The notes under the pieces are model-generated. The model worked only from the letters and a program-made list of their open reading frames with translations. It was not told the DNA's origin and searched no databases. Shown piece by piece: positions 16,213 to 25,661 of a stretch of 64,000 nucleotides of DNA. Origin of the DNA: CAVHXA01 sp963639765 (lineage in GTDB: Bacteria > Bacillota > Clostridia > Oscillospirales > Oscillospiraceae); contig CAVHXA010000004.1 of the NCBI GenBank assembly GCA_963639765.1, forward strand, positions 56,383-120,382, given 5' to 3'. The translations under genes and the position numbers were made by a program. The number at the start of each line of letters is the position of its first letter. Position 1 is the first letter of the stretch.

Positions 16213-18087
16213 TCAGACGGATTTTTCCGGCGCGGGTTCAGAGATGGGACCGGATGCCGGAGCATTCATAATAGAGAGGAATTCCTGCCCGGACATGGTT
16301 TCGTTTTCCAGCAGCCGTTCGGAGACCTGCTCCAGACGGTCGAGGTTGGCCTGCAGAATTTCACGGCAGCGCTGCGTGGCTGCGGAAATCATTGTGCTGA
16401 CCTCCTGGTCAATATCACCTGCGATGCGCTCGGAATAAGACTTGGTGTGTCCGTAGTCACGCCCGAGAAAGACCTCGGAATCGGAATCGTAGGCCACGGC
16501 ACCCAGCTTTTCGCTCATGCCGTATTTTGAAACCATCTGTCTGGCAATGGAAGTGGCCCGCTGGATATCGTTTGAGGCACCGGTTGAGATGTCATCGAGG
16601 ACCAGAGACTCGGCAACGCGTCCGCCCAGCAGGGAAACGATCTGCTCAAACATCTCATTGCGGGAGGAATAGCTGCGGTCTTCGGCGGGCAGAGAGATCG
16701 TCATGCCGCCGGCCTGCCCGCGGGGAACAATGGAGATCTGATGAACCTCGTCGTGGCTTGGAAGCACATGCATTACAATGGCGTGACCCGCCTCATGCAC
16801 GGCAGTCAGTCTGCGCTCGCGTTCACTGACCACACGGCTTTTCTTTTCAGGGCCGGCAATTACCTTGATAATTGCCTCCTCGAGATCCTTCATGCCGATC
16901 AGCGGCTGGTGGTTCCGGGCTGCAAGCAGGGCCGATTCGTTCATCAGGTTTTCCAGGTCTGCACCGGTAAAGCCGGCAGTAGACTGGGCAACCACCCGCA
17001 GGGATACATCTTCGGCAAGAGGCTTGCCGCGTGAGTGAATCTTCAAAATATCCTCACGGCCGCGAAGGTCCGGCGTACCGACATAAATCTGTCGGTCAAA
17101 CCGACCTGGACGAAGAAGCGCAGGGTCGAGAATGTCTACCCGGTTTGTGGCGGCCATGACGATTACGCCCTCGTTGTTTCCAAAGCCGTCCATTTCTACA
17201 AGCAGCTGATTAAGAGTCTGCTCGCGCTCGTCGTGTCCGCCGCCCAGCCCGGCACCCCTGCGCCGTCCAACTGCATCAATCTCATCGATAAAGATAATGC
17301 AGGGGCTGTTTTTCTTGGCCTGATCAAACAGATCACGTACACGCGAGGCACCAACGCCCACATACAGCTCAACAAAGTCAGAGCCGGAGATGGAAAGAAA
17401 ATGTACATTGGCCTCGCCCGCCACGGCCTTGGCAAGCAGAGTCTTGCCGGTTCCGGGAGGACCAACGAGCAATACGCCTTTTGGAATGCGCGCACCCAGA
17501 GCCATAAAGCGCGACGGATCACGCAGAAATTCAACGATTTCTTCGAGTTCTGCCTTTTCCTCGTCGGCGCCGGCCACATCCGCAAAGGTGACCTTTTTGG
17601 TTTCATCCGCTCCGACTTTTGTACGGGCTTTTGAAAATTTCATGGCTTTTGTGCTCTCTGCGCCCATGCTGCGAGCCGCGATAAAATACCACAGCGCCAT
17701 GAGAATCAGAACGAAGATCCCATAGGGCAGAATCCGGAGCCACCATGGGGTTTCCGCCGAGACCGTGAAGTCATAATCCTCAAGAATTCCGGCTGCGTAT
17801 TGCTCCCGGATGAGGTCACTCAGATCGTTGTAGAACACATCAAACCTTGCCAGGTCACAGCGCCAGGCCACAGCGCCTTTATAGTCTTCGCGGAGCTGAA
17901 GAATCAGACTGCTGTCGTTGAGCACAAAACGCCGAACCTGTTCGTTTTCAAACAGGTCGATTATTTCGGCATAGGTCAGTTCTTCGGTAGTTTCGTTGTC
18001 CTGAAAGAGAATCAGAACGGTGGACAGCAGAATGACAAAGATCAGGACATAGAATACCAGGCCTGCAAGCCGGGTTTTGTTTTTCAT
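16213..18087 (-). CDS. ftsH: ATP-dependent zinc metalloprotease FtsH
   Basis: FtsH is a membrane-anchored hexameric AAA+ protease for membrane and short-lived cytosolic proteins. The 624-residue protein has two N-terminal membrane helices (about 9-28 and 117-137) flanking an outer domain. Its AAA module has Walker A 'GPPGTGKT' near 211, Walker B 'CIIFIDEIDA' and the second region 'LLRPGRFDRQIY'. The protease domain has the zinc motif HEAGH near 431. Length is typical. It is the last gene of the gdpP-rplI-dnaB-tilS-hpt-ftsH run, and the tilS-hpt-ftsH order is widespread in Firmicutes. Confidence 0.97.
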   Translation of the reverse strand: MKNKTRLAGLVFYVLIFVILLSTVLILFQDNETTEELTYAEIIDLFENEQVRRFVLNDSSLILQLREDYKGAVAWRCDLARFDVFYNDLSDLIREQYAAGILEDYDFTVSAETPWWLRILPYGIFVLILMALWYFIAARSMGAESTKAMKFSKARTKVGADETKKVTFADVAGADEEKAELEEIVEFLRDPSRFMALGARIPKGVLLVGPPGTGKTLLAKAVAGEANVHFLSISGSDFVELYVGVGASRVRDLFDQAKKNSPCIIFIDEIDAVGRRRGAGLGGGHDEREQTLNQLLVEMDGFGNNEGVIVMAATNRVDILDPALLRPGRFDRQIYVGTPDLRGREDILKIHSRGKPLAEDVSLRVVAQSTAGFTGADLENLMNESALLAARNHQPLIGMKDLEEAIIKVIAGPEKKSRVVSERERRLTAVHEAGHAIVMHVLPSHDEVHQISIVPRGQAGGMTISLPAEDRSYSSRNEMFEQIVSLLGGRVAESLVLDDISTGASNDIQRATSIARQMVSKYGMSEKLGAVAYDSDSEVFLGRDYGHTKSYSERIAGDIDQEVSTMISAATQRCREILQANLDRLEQVSERLLENETMSGQEFLSIMNAPASGPISEPAPEKSV

Positions 18088-18114
18088 GTGTCACCTCCCG
18101 CGCGGCTGCGCTGT

Positions 18115-18663
18115 TTAGCTGTTGTAGATTTCGGGCTTCAGAACACCGATATAGGGAAGATTGCGATAGCGGTCGGCATAATCCAGGCCATAGCCCACGA
18201 CAAAGGCATCGGGAACCTGATAACCGACGTATCTGGCTTGAATATCGGTAACACGCCGGCTGGGCTTATCCAGAAAGGCACAGATTTCTATCGAGGCCGG
18301 GCTGCGCTGCTGCAGCAGCCTGACTACATAGCTTAGCGTGCGGCCCGAGTCGAGAATATCCTCAAGAATGAGAATGTGACGTCCCTCGATGGGCATGGGG
18401 AAATCCCGTGTCAGGCAGACCTCACCCGAAACGGTGCCCTTGCCATAGGAGGAGACGGCCAGAAACTCGAGTGTACAGGGCAGCTGTGCCGCACGGACCA
18501 GATCGGCCATAAAGATAAAGCAGCCGCGCAGTATGCCAACCACAATGGGATTCTTGTCCTGATAGTCGTTTTGTATCTGTTGTCCCAGCTGCCGAACGCG
18601 CGTTTGAATCTGCTCGGCGGTGAGCAAAACGGTTTCGATGTCCTGGTCCATGGTATAGCTCAT
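18115..18663 (-). CDS. hpt: Hypoxanthine phosphoribosyltransferase
   Basis: This enzyme salvages hypoxanthine (and usually guanine) with PRPP to give the nucleotide. The 182-residue protein has the PRPP-binding motif 'ILILEDILDSGRTL' and an upstream 'GILRGCFIFMADL' loop. The ATG at 18663 overlaps the tilS stop by four bases (ATGA) and has AAGGAG in front of it, which rules out an in-frame start 21 bases earlier. In Firmicutes Hpt and TilS are commonly co-transcribed, and TilS-Hpt interactions affecting ftsH have been reported in B. subtilis. Confidence 0.95.
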   Translation of the reverse strand: MSYTMDQDIETVLLTAEQIQTRVRQLGQQIQNDYQDKNPIVVGILRGCFIFMADLVRAAQLPCTLEFLAVSSYGKGTVSGEVCLTRDFPMPIEGRHILILEDILDSGRTLSYVVRLLQQRSPASIEICAFLDKPSRRVTDIQARYVGYQVPDAFVVGYGLDYADRYRNLPYIGVLKPEIYNS

Positions 18664-19988
18664 TGTTCGGAACTCCTTTGACATGATTCGATTCGTATTA
18701 TCAGAGAGCCGCGCTTGGGTGCGCCAAGCCAGCGGTTTTGAACATAAATGGCCAGTGCGCCGCTGTCATCGGCCAGCACAGGCAGACAGTCTCGCAGGTC
18801 GGCTGGAACTTTCAGGTCGATCAGCAGCTTTTTCAGACTTTTTGTGCCGCAGCCGAGACGGATTGTATCTCCGGCTTGTCTGGAGCGCAGCCGCAGCATT
18901 CCGCATACGGACGCAGGGTCTAGAAGCAGGGTGTTCGCAGGGCTTTCAATCAGGCCGGCCGGCAGACATTCTGCAGTATATCCGCCCCACTGTACACGAC
19001 ATGGCGGATTGAGAAAAAGCTCGGGAGGAGTCGGTGACTGCTGCTCTGAGGTCAGCAAAAGCCGGTCGTAGCGGCGCTGCAGCAGAAAACCGCCGGGAAA
19101 AGTATATCGGGCAGAGGGGCTTTGCGCACGAGCCAGCGCGGACACGGCATCTACCTGCCGCCGGGACCCGGCAAGTCCGTTTTGCCGCAGCCAGAGCAGA
19201 ATCACACGGCTCTGCAGGGCGGGTGGCTGCTCGAGAAGCGCACCGCAGTCCAGACTGCCGTCCGGGTCGGACAGCTTATTCAGAGTCTGGCCGGAAAGGC
19301 TGCGCAAAAGATCTTCATCCTGCCGCAAACGTGCGGCCATATCCGATGCCAGAAAGGCAATACTCGGGTTTTCGGCTTTTAGGAGGGGAATCACCTGATG
19401 ACGGATGCGGTTGCGTACAAATGCATCCCCGGCATTGGAGGAATCCTCAACATACTGCAGACTGTTCTGATGCAGATAGGAAAGAATATCCTCACGGTCC
19501 GCAGCAAGCAGCGGGCGGATAAACGGACCGGCCTGCTCCGGAATGCCGCAGAGTCCGGACAGACCGGTGCCGCGGACAAGATTGATCAGAATGGTTTCGA
19601 GGTTGTCTCCGGCCGTGTGGGCCGTGGCAATCAGCGTGTTTGGACCGGCGGCCGTGCGCAGAAAGGCATAGCGCAGGGTTCTTGCGGCCTGCTCCAGGCT
19701 CTGACCGGTCTGTTTGCTGAAGGCGGCTACGTCACCGCCGCCGCAGGTGAGTGCAATGCCGAGGCTGTCACACAGGCTGCGGACAAAGGTCTCGTCACGG
19801 TCGGATTCCGAGCCGCGCAGATGATGATTGTAGTGGGCGGCAGCAACGGTGCACTGCAGTCGCTTCTGACAGGAGGCCAGCAGATGCAGCAGGCATACCG
19901 AATCGGCTCCGCCTGAAACCGCACAGCACACCCGGCTGCCGGGGGGGATCAGCCGTGTAAGGGCCGGTAAGGTCTGCAGATTAACCAT
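18660..19988 (-). CDS. tilS: tRNA(Ile)-lysidine synthase TilS
   Basis: TilS modifies C34 of the AUA-reading tRNA-Ile with lysine. The 442-residue protein has the PP-loop 'CAVSGGADSVCLLHLL' near residue 30, 'AHYNHHLRGSESDRDE' and the 'IATAHTAGDNLETILINL' motif; the C-terminal part includes TilS-type substrate domains. The start is uncertain: the ATG at 19988 overlaps the dnaB end by eight bases and lacks a clear ribosome site, and a TTG at 20009 is no better. Coupled translation from dnaB would explain this. Confidence 0.93.
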   Translation of the reverse strand: MVNLQTLPALTRLIPPGSRVCCAVSGGADSVCLLHLLASCQKRLQCTVAAAHYNHHLRGSESDRDETFVRSLCDSLGIALTCGGGDVAAFSKQTGQSLEQAARTLRYAFLRTAAGPNTLIATAHTAGDNLETILINLVRGTGLSGLCGIPEQAGPFIRPLLAADREDILSYLHQNSLQYVEDSSNAGDAFVRNRIRHQVIPLLKAENPSIAFLASDMAARLRQDEDLLRSLSGQTLNKLSDPDGSLDCGALLEQPPALQSRVILLWLRQNGLAGSRRQVDAVSALARAQSPSARYTFPGGFLLQRRYDRLLLTSEQQSPTPPELFLNPPCRVQWGGYTAECLPAGLIESPANTLLLDPASVCGMLRLRSRQAGDTIRLGCGTKSLKKLLIDLKVPADLRDCLPVLADDSGALAIYVQNRWLGAPKRGSLIIRIESCQRSSEQ

Positions 19989-21315
19989 GGCGCCAGTCAA
20001 GGTCGGCAAAGGTGGTAAACTGCGGCAGCCAGGAAACCTTTATTGTGCCGGTTTCACCGTGACGGTTCTTTGCAACAATCAGCTCGGCAATATTCTTTTC
20101 GTCGGAGTCCTTGTTGTAGTAGTCATCGCGATAGATGAAAATCACCTCGTCGGCATCCTGCTCGATGGCACCGGATTCGCGCAGGTCCGAGAGCATCGGC
20201 CGTTTGTCGGAGCGGCCTTCGTTGGCACGCGAGAGCTGGCTCAGACAGATTACGGGGATATTCAGCTCCTTCGCCATAATCTTGAGTGACCGCGAGATAT
20301 CACCGATCGCCGTTACGCGGTTGTCGCTGGTTTTTCCGTATCCGGATGAGGTCATCAGCTGCAGGTAGTCGATAATCACCAGCCCCAGATTATCCAGGCG
20401 TCGGCACTGCGCGTTCATTTCGGCTACGGTGATGGTGGGATTGTCGTCTACCCGGATATCGGTTTTGCTCAGCGCGGCGGCGGCAAGGCTGATTTTGTCC
20501 CAGTCATCCTCGGACAGCTTCCCCGTGAGCAGCTTCTGGTTGTCTACAAAGCTTTCGTTGCTCAGCAGCCGCATGCCCATCTGCTCCTGCGACATTTCAA
20601 GGCTGAAGATGGCAACGGTTTTTCGGGTGGCCTTGGCTACGTCCAGTGCTATGTTCAGAGCGATGGAGGACTTGCCCATGCCGGGACGTGCTGCAATGAG
20701 CATGAGATCAGACCGGTTGAGCCCGGAAATCTGGCGGTCAAGGTCCTTCAGACCTGTGGAAAGGCCGGGAATTTCGTTTCCCGCCTCGGCCAGCGCAGCC
20801 AGACGGTCGAACACATCCGTGAGAATGGAGCTGATATGCTCCAGACCGGTGGTGCGCTGCCCCTTGCGCAGAGCATAGATCCGCTGCTCCGCCAGCTCAA
20901 GGATGTCATCGGCAGAGCCCTCCCGCGAATAGGCAGCCTGCGAGATGAATTCGCACGATGAAATCAGCCTGCGCAGCATCGACATATCCGCAACGATCTG
21001 AGCATATTGCGCCGCGTTGGCTGCCGTGGGCGTTATTTCCATGAGCTGCATCACATAAGTGCGGGATCCGGACTCGTCATAGACTCCACGCTCATGCATC
21101 TGCTCGAGCACGGTAACGGGGTCGATCGTGCAGGAGTAGTTGAACATGGTATAAATGGTTTCAAAGATGTCGCGATTCTGCTGGATGTAGAAATCGTCGG
21201 CGGAAACCAGGCCCAGCACGTCGGCAATGCAGCGGCTGTCGATGAGCATGGAGCCGATCACGGCTTGTTCGGCTTCTGCGGAATACGGCATCTGCCGGTT
21301 GGACAGCACATCCAT
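19981..21315 (-). CDS. dnaB: Replicative DNA helicase DnaB
   Basis: This is the hexameric RecA-type helicase of the replication fork (DnaC in Bacillus naming). The 444-residue protein has the N-terminal collar domain ('PYSAEAEQAVIGSML'), Walker A 'ARPGMGKSSIALNIA' near residue 207, Walker B 'LGLVIIDYLQLM' and the C-terminal 'IFIYRDDYYN' and 'IAELIVAKNRHGETG' motifs. No intein or insertion is seen. It follows rplI by 30 bases, the usual Firmicute order. Confidence 0.97.
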   Translation of the reverse strand: MDVLSNRQMPYSAEAEQAVIGSMLIDSRCIADVLGLVSADDFYIQQNRDIFETIYTMFNYSCTIDPVTVLEQMHERGVYDESGSRTYVMQLMEITPTAANAAQYAQIVADMSMLRRLISSCEFISQAAYSREGSADDILELAEQRIYALRKGQRTTGLEHISSILTDVFDRLAALAEAGNEIPGLSTGLKDLDRQISGLNRSDLMLIAARPGMGKSSIALNIALDVAKATRKTVAIFSLEMSQEQMGMRLLSNESFVDNQKLLTGKLSEDDWDKISLAAAALSKTDIRVDDNPTITVAEMNAQCRRLDNLGLVIIDYLQLMTSSGYGKTSDNRVTAIGDISRSLKIMAKELNIPVICLSQLSRANEGRSDKRPMLSDLRESGAIEQDADEVIFIYRDDYYNKDSDEKNIAELIVAKNRHGETGTIKVSWLPQFTTFADLDWRHG

Positions 21316-21345
21316 GGTATCGTCTCCTTTTGCGTCGGCCGGGTG

Positions 21346-21798
21346 TTATTTTTTCAGCTCTTCAACCTGCAGATGGATAACGGCGGAGGTTTCGTACCCA
21401 AGCTTGCAGCGAACATCATAGGTACCGGTTGTTTTGATGGTTTCGTCCTGCACAATTTTTTTGCGGTCAAGCGTAATGCCGTGCTGCTGCTGCAGCGCCT
21501 CACAGATCATATCGGAGGTTACGGCGCCGAACAGCCTGCCGGAGCCTCCGCCCTTGGCAGTGATAATCACGGTCAGGTCCTTCAGTTTTTGTGCGGTCTG
21601 CTGTGCTGCGGCACGCTCACGCGCTTCCTGCTCAGCCCGGGCCTTTTCCTGCATTTTTATGGTGTTCAGCCCGTCGGCGGTGGCCTCGACCGCCAGCTTG
21701 CGCACAAAGAGATAGTTGCGGGCATAGCCGTCTTTTACCTCGACAAGCTGCCCTTTTTTGCCAAGACTTCTTACGTCCTGCAGCAGAATGACTTTCAT
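21346..21798 (-). CDS. rplI: 50S ribosomal protein L9
   Basis: The 150-residue protein starts MKVILLQDVRSLGKKGQLVEVKDGY (first 20 residues diagnostic of L9) and has the long connecting helix and C-terminal domain 'FGAVTSDMICEAL'. GAAGGGAGC before the ATG at 21798 supports the start; a 105-base longer frame upstream has no support. L9 binds 23S rRNA domain V and limits frameshifting. It sits between gdpP and dnaB. Confidence 0.96.
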   Translation of the reverse strand: MKVILLQDVRSLGKKGQLVEVKDGYARNYLFVRKLAVEATADGLNTIKMQEKARAEQEARERAAAQQTAQKLKDLTVIITAKGGGSGRLFGAVTSDMICEALQQQHGITLDRKKIVQDETIKTTGTYDVRCKLGYETSAVIHLQVEELKK

Positions 21799-21824
21799 AA
21801 TGCGATGCTCCCTTCTGTAATGCT

Positions 21825-21866
21825 GAGGCAATGCCACGCAATTCGCCTGCGGTGCTGCCTTGAGAA
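21825..21866. repeat. Short interspersed repeat end between gdpP and rplI
   Basis: Contains CACGCAATTCGCCTGCGGTGC followed by TGCCTT, matching the right end of other copies (CGCAATTGTG...TGCTGCCTTA near 38,030) with a few inserted bases. It lies in the 112-base gdpP-rplI gap. Confidence 0.5.
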
Positions 21867-21910
21867 ATATGGACATATGTGCGGTATCCGTGCCGTGCAG
21901 CAAGCCGGCG

Positions 21911-23998
21911 TCAGGATATGCTTCCGGGCGCAGCGGGCACTTTTTCCGTGTTCCCGTCGGAACCCTTGCTTTCCGGAACGGCAGAGGATTCTTCTTCGTC
22001 GAGACAACGGTCGATACTGCGGCATAGCCGCTTCAGGACGGAGGGCCCGTCGGCCAAAACAAGAGCTGCCGCGATTTCCTGGTTTCCACCGCCGCCCAGC
22101 GGTTCGAGAATGCGCTGCACATTGCTGCCGCCGGATATGGATCGCGCCGAAATTTTTATCTGATCCGAGTCTGTCGGATAGAGCACAAACGATGCGGTTA
22201 CACCCTGGATATTCAGCAGCGTATCGGCAGCCTGCGCTGCGATGGTCTGCTCCACAGTGTGCTCGAGCATCGAAACGGCAATCTGCCTGCGGTATAAAAA
22301 GGCGGAGCCGACTATTTTCTGCTTGGCCAGCGTATCGGCAAGATTGCTCTGAAAGAGCTTTTTTACGTCGGTCGGACTGGCTCCGGCCTGCCGGAGATAT
22401 GCGGCCGATTCGAAGGTGCGGGTGCCGGTTCGGGCAGAAAACTGTTTGGTGTCGAGTACAATTCCGGCCAGCAGGGCTTCGGCCTCGACGGGGAGAATGT
22501 CCGTGCGGCTTACGGAGTGCTGCAAGAGCTCGGTGACCAGCTCCGAGGCCGAGGAGGCCGACGGCTCGTGAAAGGCCAGCACGCAGGGCGTGATGAAGTC
22601 TGCGGCCCGACGGTGATGATCGATAACAACCACCCGGTTTACCTGAAGCATCATCTCGAGCAGCTGCGGCGAGGCCGTCTGATCGGGGCGGTTGGTGTCG
22701 GTTACAATCAGAAGAGAATGCTTCTCTATGCGCTGCAGTGCCTCCTGTTCGCTGATGAACACACCATGGTATTCCGGCTGCTTCTGCAGAAGATCAATCA
22801 GCTGACCGGCGGCATTGACTTCGCTGTGCAGGATGTAAAACGGAACGTTCGGACGGAGAAAGTGCCGGCACAGGCAGCCAATACCGGCCGCAGAGCCAAC
22901 GGCGTCGTAGTCGGGATAGGTATGACCCATGATGAAAACAGAGTCTGTCTCGCTCAGCATTGACTTGAGACTGCCGGCAATGACTCTCGCCCGGACGCTG
23001 GTCCGGTGCTCACCCTCTTTGGTGCGTCCGCCGTAGTATGTGTAGTTTTCGTCGCCCTTGCCTTTGATGACCACCTGATCGCCGCCGCGATACAGGCACA
23101 TTTCAAGAGCCTTTCCCGCAAAGGAAAAATCCTCCTGAAAGCCGTCTCCGTCCCGCCCGATGCCTATGGAAACGGTGGCAGGCAGGCCGGCCGGATTTTT
23201 TACCTCGCGGATACTTTCCAGGATGGAGAAGTGTTCATCGATCAGGTGAGAGAGGTTCTGCGTTTGACAGAAGAAAAGATACCGACTGCGTGAGAGCTCA
23301 TGCAGTGAGCCGTTTTCGGAAGAAAGGTAGTCGGAGATCCGCTGCCCCAGCTGGGCACTGAGTGCCGAAACCTTGCTGTCGGTCAGGCCGTTTGTAAGCT
23401 CGTCGTAATTGTCTATAAGGATGATTGCGGCTACCGGTCGCGTACGGACATAGTCGTCACGCAGGTCCAGAAGGTCGCTCATCTCGATGAAGTACAGCAT
23501 GGCCAGCAGCTGAAAGCCGCCGGTTTCTTCGGTCTGTACGAGGTTGCCGAATACACGGTAGCGTTTATCCGAAAACGTGACCTCCTGCGGAGAAAAGGAC
23601 TGCCCTTCGGTCAGCCAGTCAAGCGAAAAGTCCGGCGCCGCGTCGCACAGCCGCACCTCGAACAGATGCCCTGCAAGCCCGGACGATGCAAAAAAGGCGT
23701 CGTTGCCCCACAGAATCTGCTGGTCGCTGATGCGAATGGCTGCCATGGGCAGGGGAACGTCGCCGTTGTGCGACGCAGCGTCCATGCTGGGCGAGGCCTG
23801 CTGAATAAAGGCATGGATCCCGCGGCTTCGCTGCATACAGGCAATGCGGTATATACAGAAGGCCAGCAGCGCAGCTGCAGCCTCGCCCACAGCAAGAGGC
23901 AGATTGTCTGCGGCCGCGGTGGCAGCAGCAAACACAAGCAGCAGGGCAAAATAGGGTGCCATGGTGGGCTCCAGCAGACGAGACAGCTTGCGTTTCAA
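21911..23998 (-). CDS. gdpP: Cyclic-di-AMP phosphodiesterase GdpP-like (DHH/DHHA1)
   Basis: GdpP-type proteins degrade c-di-AMP and so affect wall and potassium homeostasis. The 695-residue protein has two N-terminal membrane helices, a PAS-like region, a degenerate GGDEF-like domain, then the DHH domain ('GHTYPDYDAVGSAAGIG' and 'VVVIDHHRRA', about residues 365-460) and a DHHA1 end. The nucleotide motif normally written GGGGH reads GGGGN here, an odd substitution at a functionally important place. A TTG at 23998 with AAAGGAT ahead is the preferred start; an upstream ATG (24199) would fall in a repeat element. Synteny with rplI-dnaB supports the assignment. Confidence 0.88.
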   Translation of the reverse strand: MKRKLSRLLEPTMAPYFALLLVFAAATAAADNLPLAVGEAAAALLAFCIYRIACMQRSRGIHAFIQQASPSMDAASHNGDVPLPMAAIRISDQQILWGNDAFFASSGLAGHLFEVRLCDAAPDFSLDWLTEGQSFSPQEVTFSDKRYRVFGNLVQTEETGGFQLLAMLYFIEMSDLLDLRDDYVRTRPVAAIILIDNYDELTNGLTDSKVSALSAQLGQRISDYLSSENGSLHELSRSRYLFFCQTQNLSHLIDEHFSILESIREVKNPAGLPATVSIGIGRDGDGFQEDFSFAGKALEMCLYRGGDQVVIKGKGDENYTYYGGRTKEGEHRTSVRARVIAGSLKSMLSETDSVFIMGHTYPDYDAVGSAAGIGCLCRHFLRPNVPFYILHSEVNAAGQLIDLLQKQPEYHGVFISEQEALQRIEKHSLLIVTDTNRPDQTASPQLLEMMLQVNRVVVIDHHRRAADFITPCVLAFHEPSASSASELVTELLQHSVSRTDILPVEAEALLAGIVLDTKQFSARTGTRTFESAAYLRQAGASPTDVKKLFQSNLADTLAKQKIVGSAFLYRRQIAVSMLEHTVEQTIAAQAADTLLNIQGVTASFVLYPTDSDQIKISARSISGGSNVQRILEPLGGGGNQEIAAALVLADGPSVLKRLCRSIDRCLDEEESSAVPESKGSDGNTEKVPAAPGSIS

Positions 23999-24081
23999 AA
24001 CCGCACATCCTTTCAGAGGGGCGCCGCGCGCAGACCACAGAAGGCCGGGTCGGGGCCGCCAAAAACGAATGACTTCAAACC

Positions 24082-24110
24082 AGTATAGCAAAAAAAGAAC
24101 ATTAAGGCAA
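24082..24110 (-). promoter_or_regulatory. Candidate gdpP operon promoter with -35 from a repeat end
   Basis: Minus-strand TATACT (24082-24087) with TTGCCT (24105-24110) 17 bases upstream. The TTGCCT is the outward-reading end of the repeat element that begins at 24103, so the repeat appears to supply the -35 box. Confidence 0.45.
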
Positions 24111-24568
24111 CACCGCACAATTGCGTCTTCGGGCTTCGATGGAGCTTTTCCGTTGAAACATATACGCTCCGGCGTTTTTGCAACAAACTTGTGACACAAA
24201 ACTCCAAAGAGTCAAGTCCAAAAGTGTGTGTAAATTTCTTCAGGCACGGTGTGCAGATGGGTACATTGGCCTCTTGATGACAAAGCTGCACAGACGGGAG
24301 CAGCAGTCAAGGCCGCACAGCGAGGCGTAAGCCGGTGCCTTGACGGCGGCGGATAGCTGTGCCACTCATGCAGCAAGCAGCCGCTGCTGCTCGGAAGCAA
24401 TCATGGTCAGCCTGGCCGGAGCCTATTCGTCCGCGGCCTTCACCGGATCTTTTGCCCAAATCCTGCAGCTTGGAAAACTTGAAATACATACAGCGCTCCG
24501 GAGTTTTCCAAACCTTGTCCTGAGGCAAATTCTCTCACCGAAGGCACTTGCCTCATTGCGGCACTGCC
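24103..24568. repeat. Large composite copy of the interspersed repeat (466 bp)
   Basis: Starts TAAGGCAACACCGCACAATT (24103) and ends CCTCATTGCGGCACTGCC (24568), an inverted pair. Inside are two direct copies of a module (CATATACGCTCCGGCGTTTT near 24160; a close relative near 24490). A nested fold also lies inside: GAGCAGCAG (24298-) pairs with CTGCTGCTC, enclosing TCAAGGC/GCCTTGA. No reading frame in it looks like a protein. It occupies most of the gap between gdpP and the infC promoter. Confidence 0.6.
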
Positions 24569-24642
24569 CTGTCCCATATTATATAATGAGACCGTTGCCG
24601 GAACAAGTGCAAATGCGTACAGGATTTAATCTGCAAAAGCTA

Positions 24643-24671
24643 TTGACATATTTTGCAGAGCATGGTATGAT
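24643..24671 (+). promoter_or_regulatory. infC operon promoter
   Basis: A consensus TTGACA (24643-24648), a 17-base spacer and TATGAT (24666-24671). Transcription would start near 24678, leaving a leader of about 178 bases before infC. Confidence 0.85.
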
Positions 24672-24786
24672 CCCCATTGCGGCTGTGGTGCCGCAGAAAA
24701 GAAGGAGCGGCGGCCCCGCCCTCACCTCAAGCGCAGGCAAAGAGGTCAATGGCTTTTGCTCCGTGCCGGACCGGCATGGGCAGGTT

Positions 24787-24826
24787 TGCGGGTGCCGTTT
24801 CGGCAGCCGCTTTTTGTTTGTCTATT
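24787..24826 (+). terminator. Leader terminator (attenuator) upstream of infC
   Basis: GCGG-g-TGCCG-ttt-CGGCA-g-CCGC followed by TTTTTGTTTG is a strong intrinsic terminator inside the infC leader, after its own promoter and before the gene. A leader terminator at this place is known from L20-autoregulated infC-rpmI-rplT operons (L20 leader in Bacillus), so L20-controlled attenuation is the likely function. The upstream GC-rich segment 24700-24720 could form the competing structure; this has not been modelled. Confidence 0.7.
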
Positions 24827-24855
24827 TTGTATCGTGAAGATGGAGGTGTTCGGCT

Positions 24856-25374
<519 letters not shown>

Positions 25375-25431
25375 CCCTCCGCGCTGTCGGCAGCGCACTG
25401 CAAAGACAACATCGATGAAAGGTGAATCACT

Positions 25432-25629
25432 ATGCCAAAGCTCAAGACCCATACTGGTGCGAAGAAAAGATTCAATCTGACCAAAAACGGAAAGGTCAAA
25501 CGCGCACATGCCTTTAAGAGCCATATCCTCACCAAAAAAGATACCAAGCGCAAGCGCGGTCTGCGTCAGGGCGGCTATGCCGACGCAACCAACGTGGAAG
25601 CCATCAAAAAGATGATTCCCTACAAATAA
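25432..25629 (+). CDS. rpmI: 50S ribosomal protein L35
   Basis: A 65-residue, very basic protein beginning MPKLKTHTGAKKRFNLTKNG, diagnostic for bacterial L35. It stands between infC and rplT in the standard order, and GAAAGGTG precedes the ATG. Length is normal. Confidence 0.97.
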   Translation: MPKLKTHTGAKKRFNLTKNGKVKRAHAFKSHILTKKDTKRKRGLRQGGYADATNVEAIKKMIPYK

Positions 25630-25661
25630 GCCGAAGGCAGGAAATTTAGGAGGATAACGCA

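Noticed and set aside
24250..24420. Cobalamin-riboswitch-like words (AAGCCGGTGCC, GTGCCACT) within the large repeat element
   Set aside because: The order and spacing of the conserved cobalamin elements do not fit, there is no B12-related gene downstream, and the region is better explained as the interior of a repeat with its own stems.
24340..24837. 165-residue open frame upstream of infC
   Set aside because: It runs through the repeat element, the infC promoter and the leader terminator, has no ribosome site and resembles no family.
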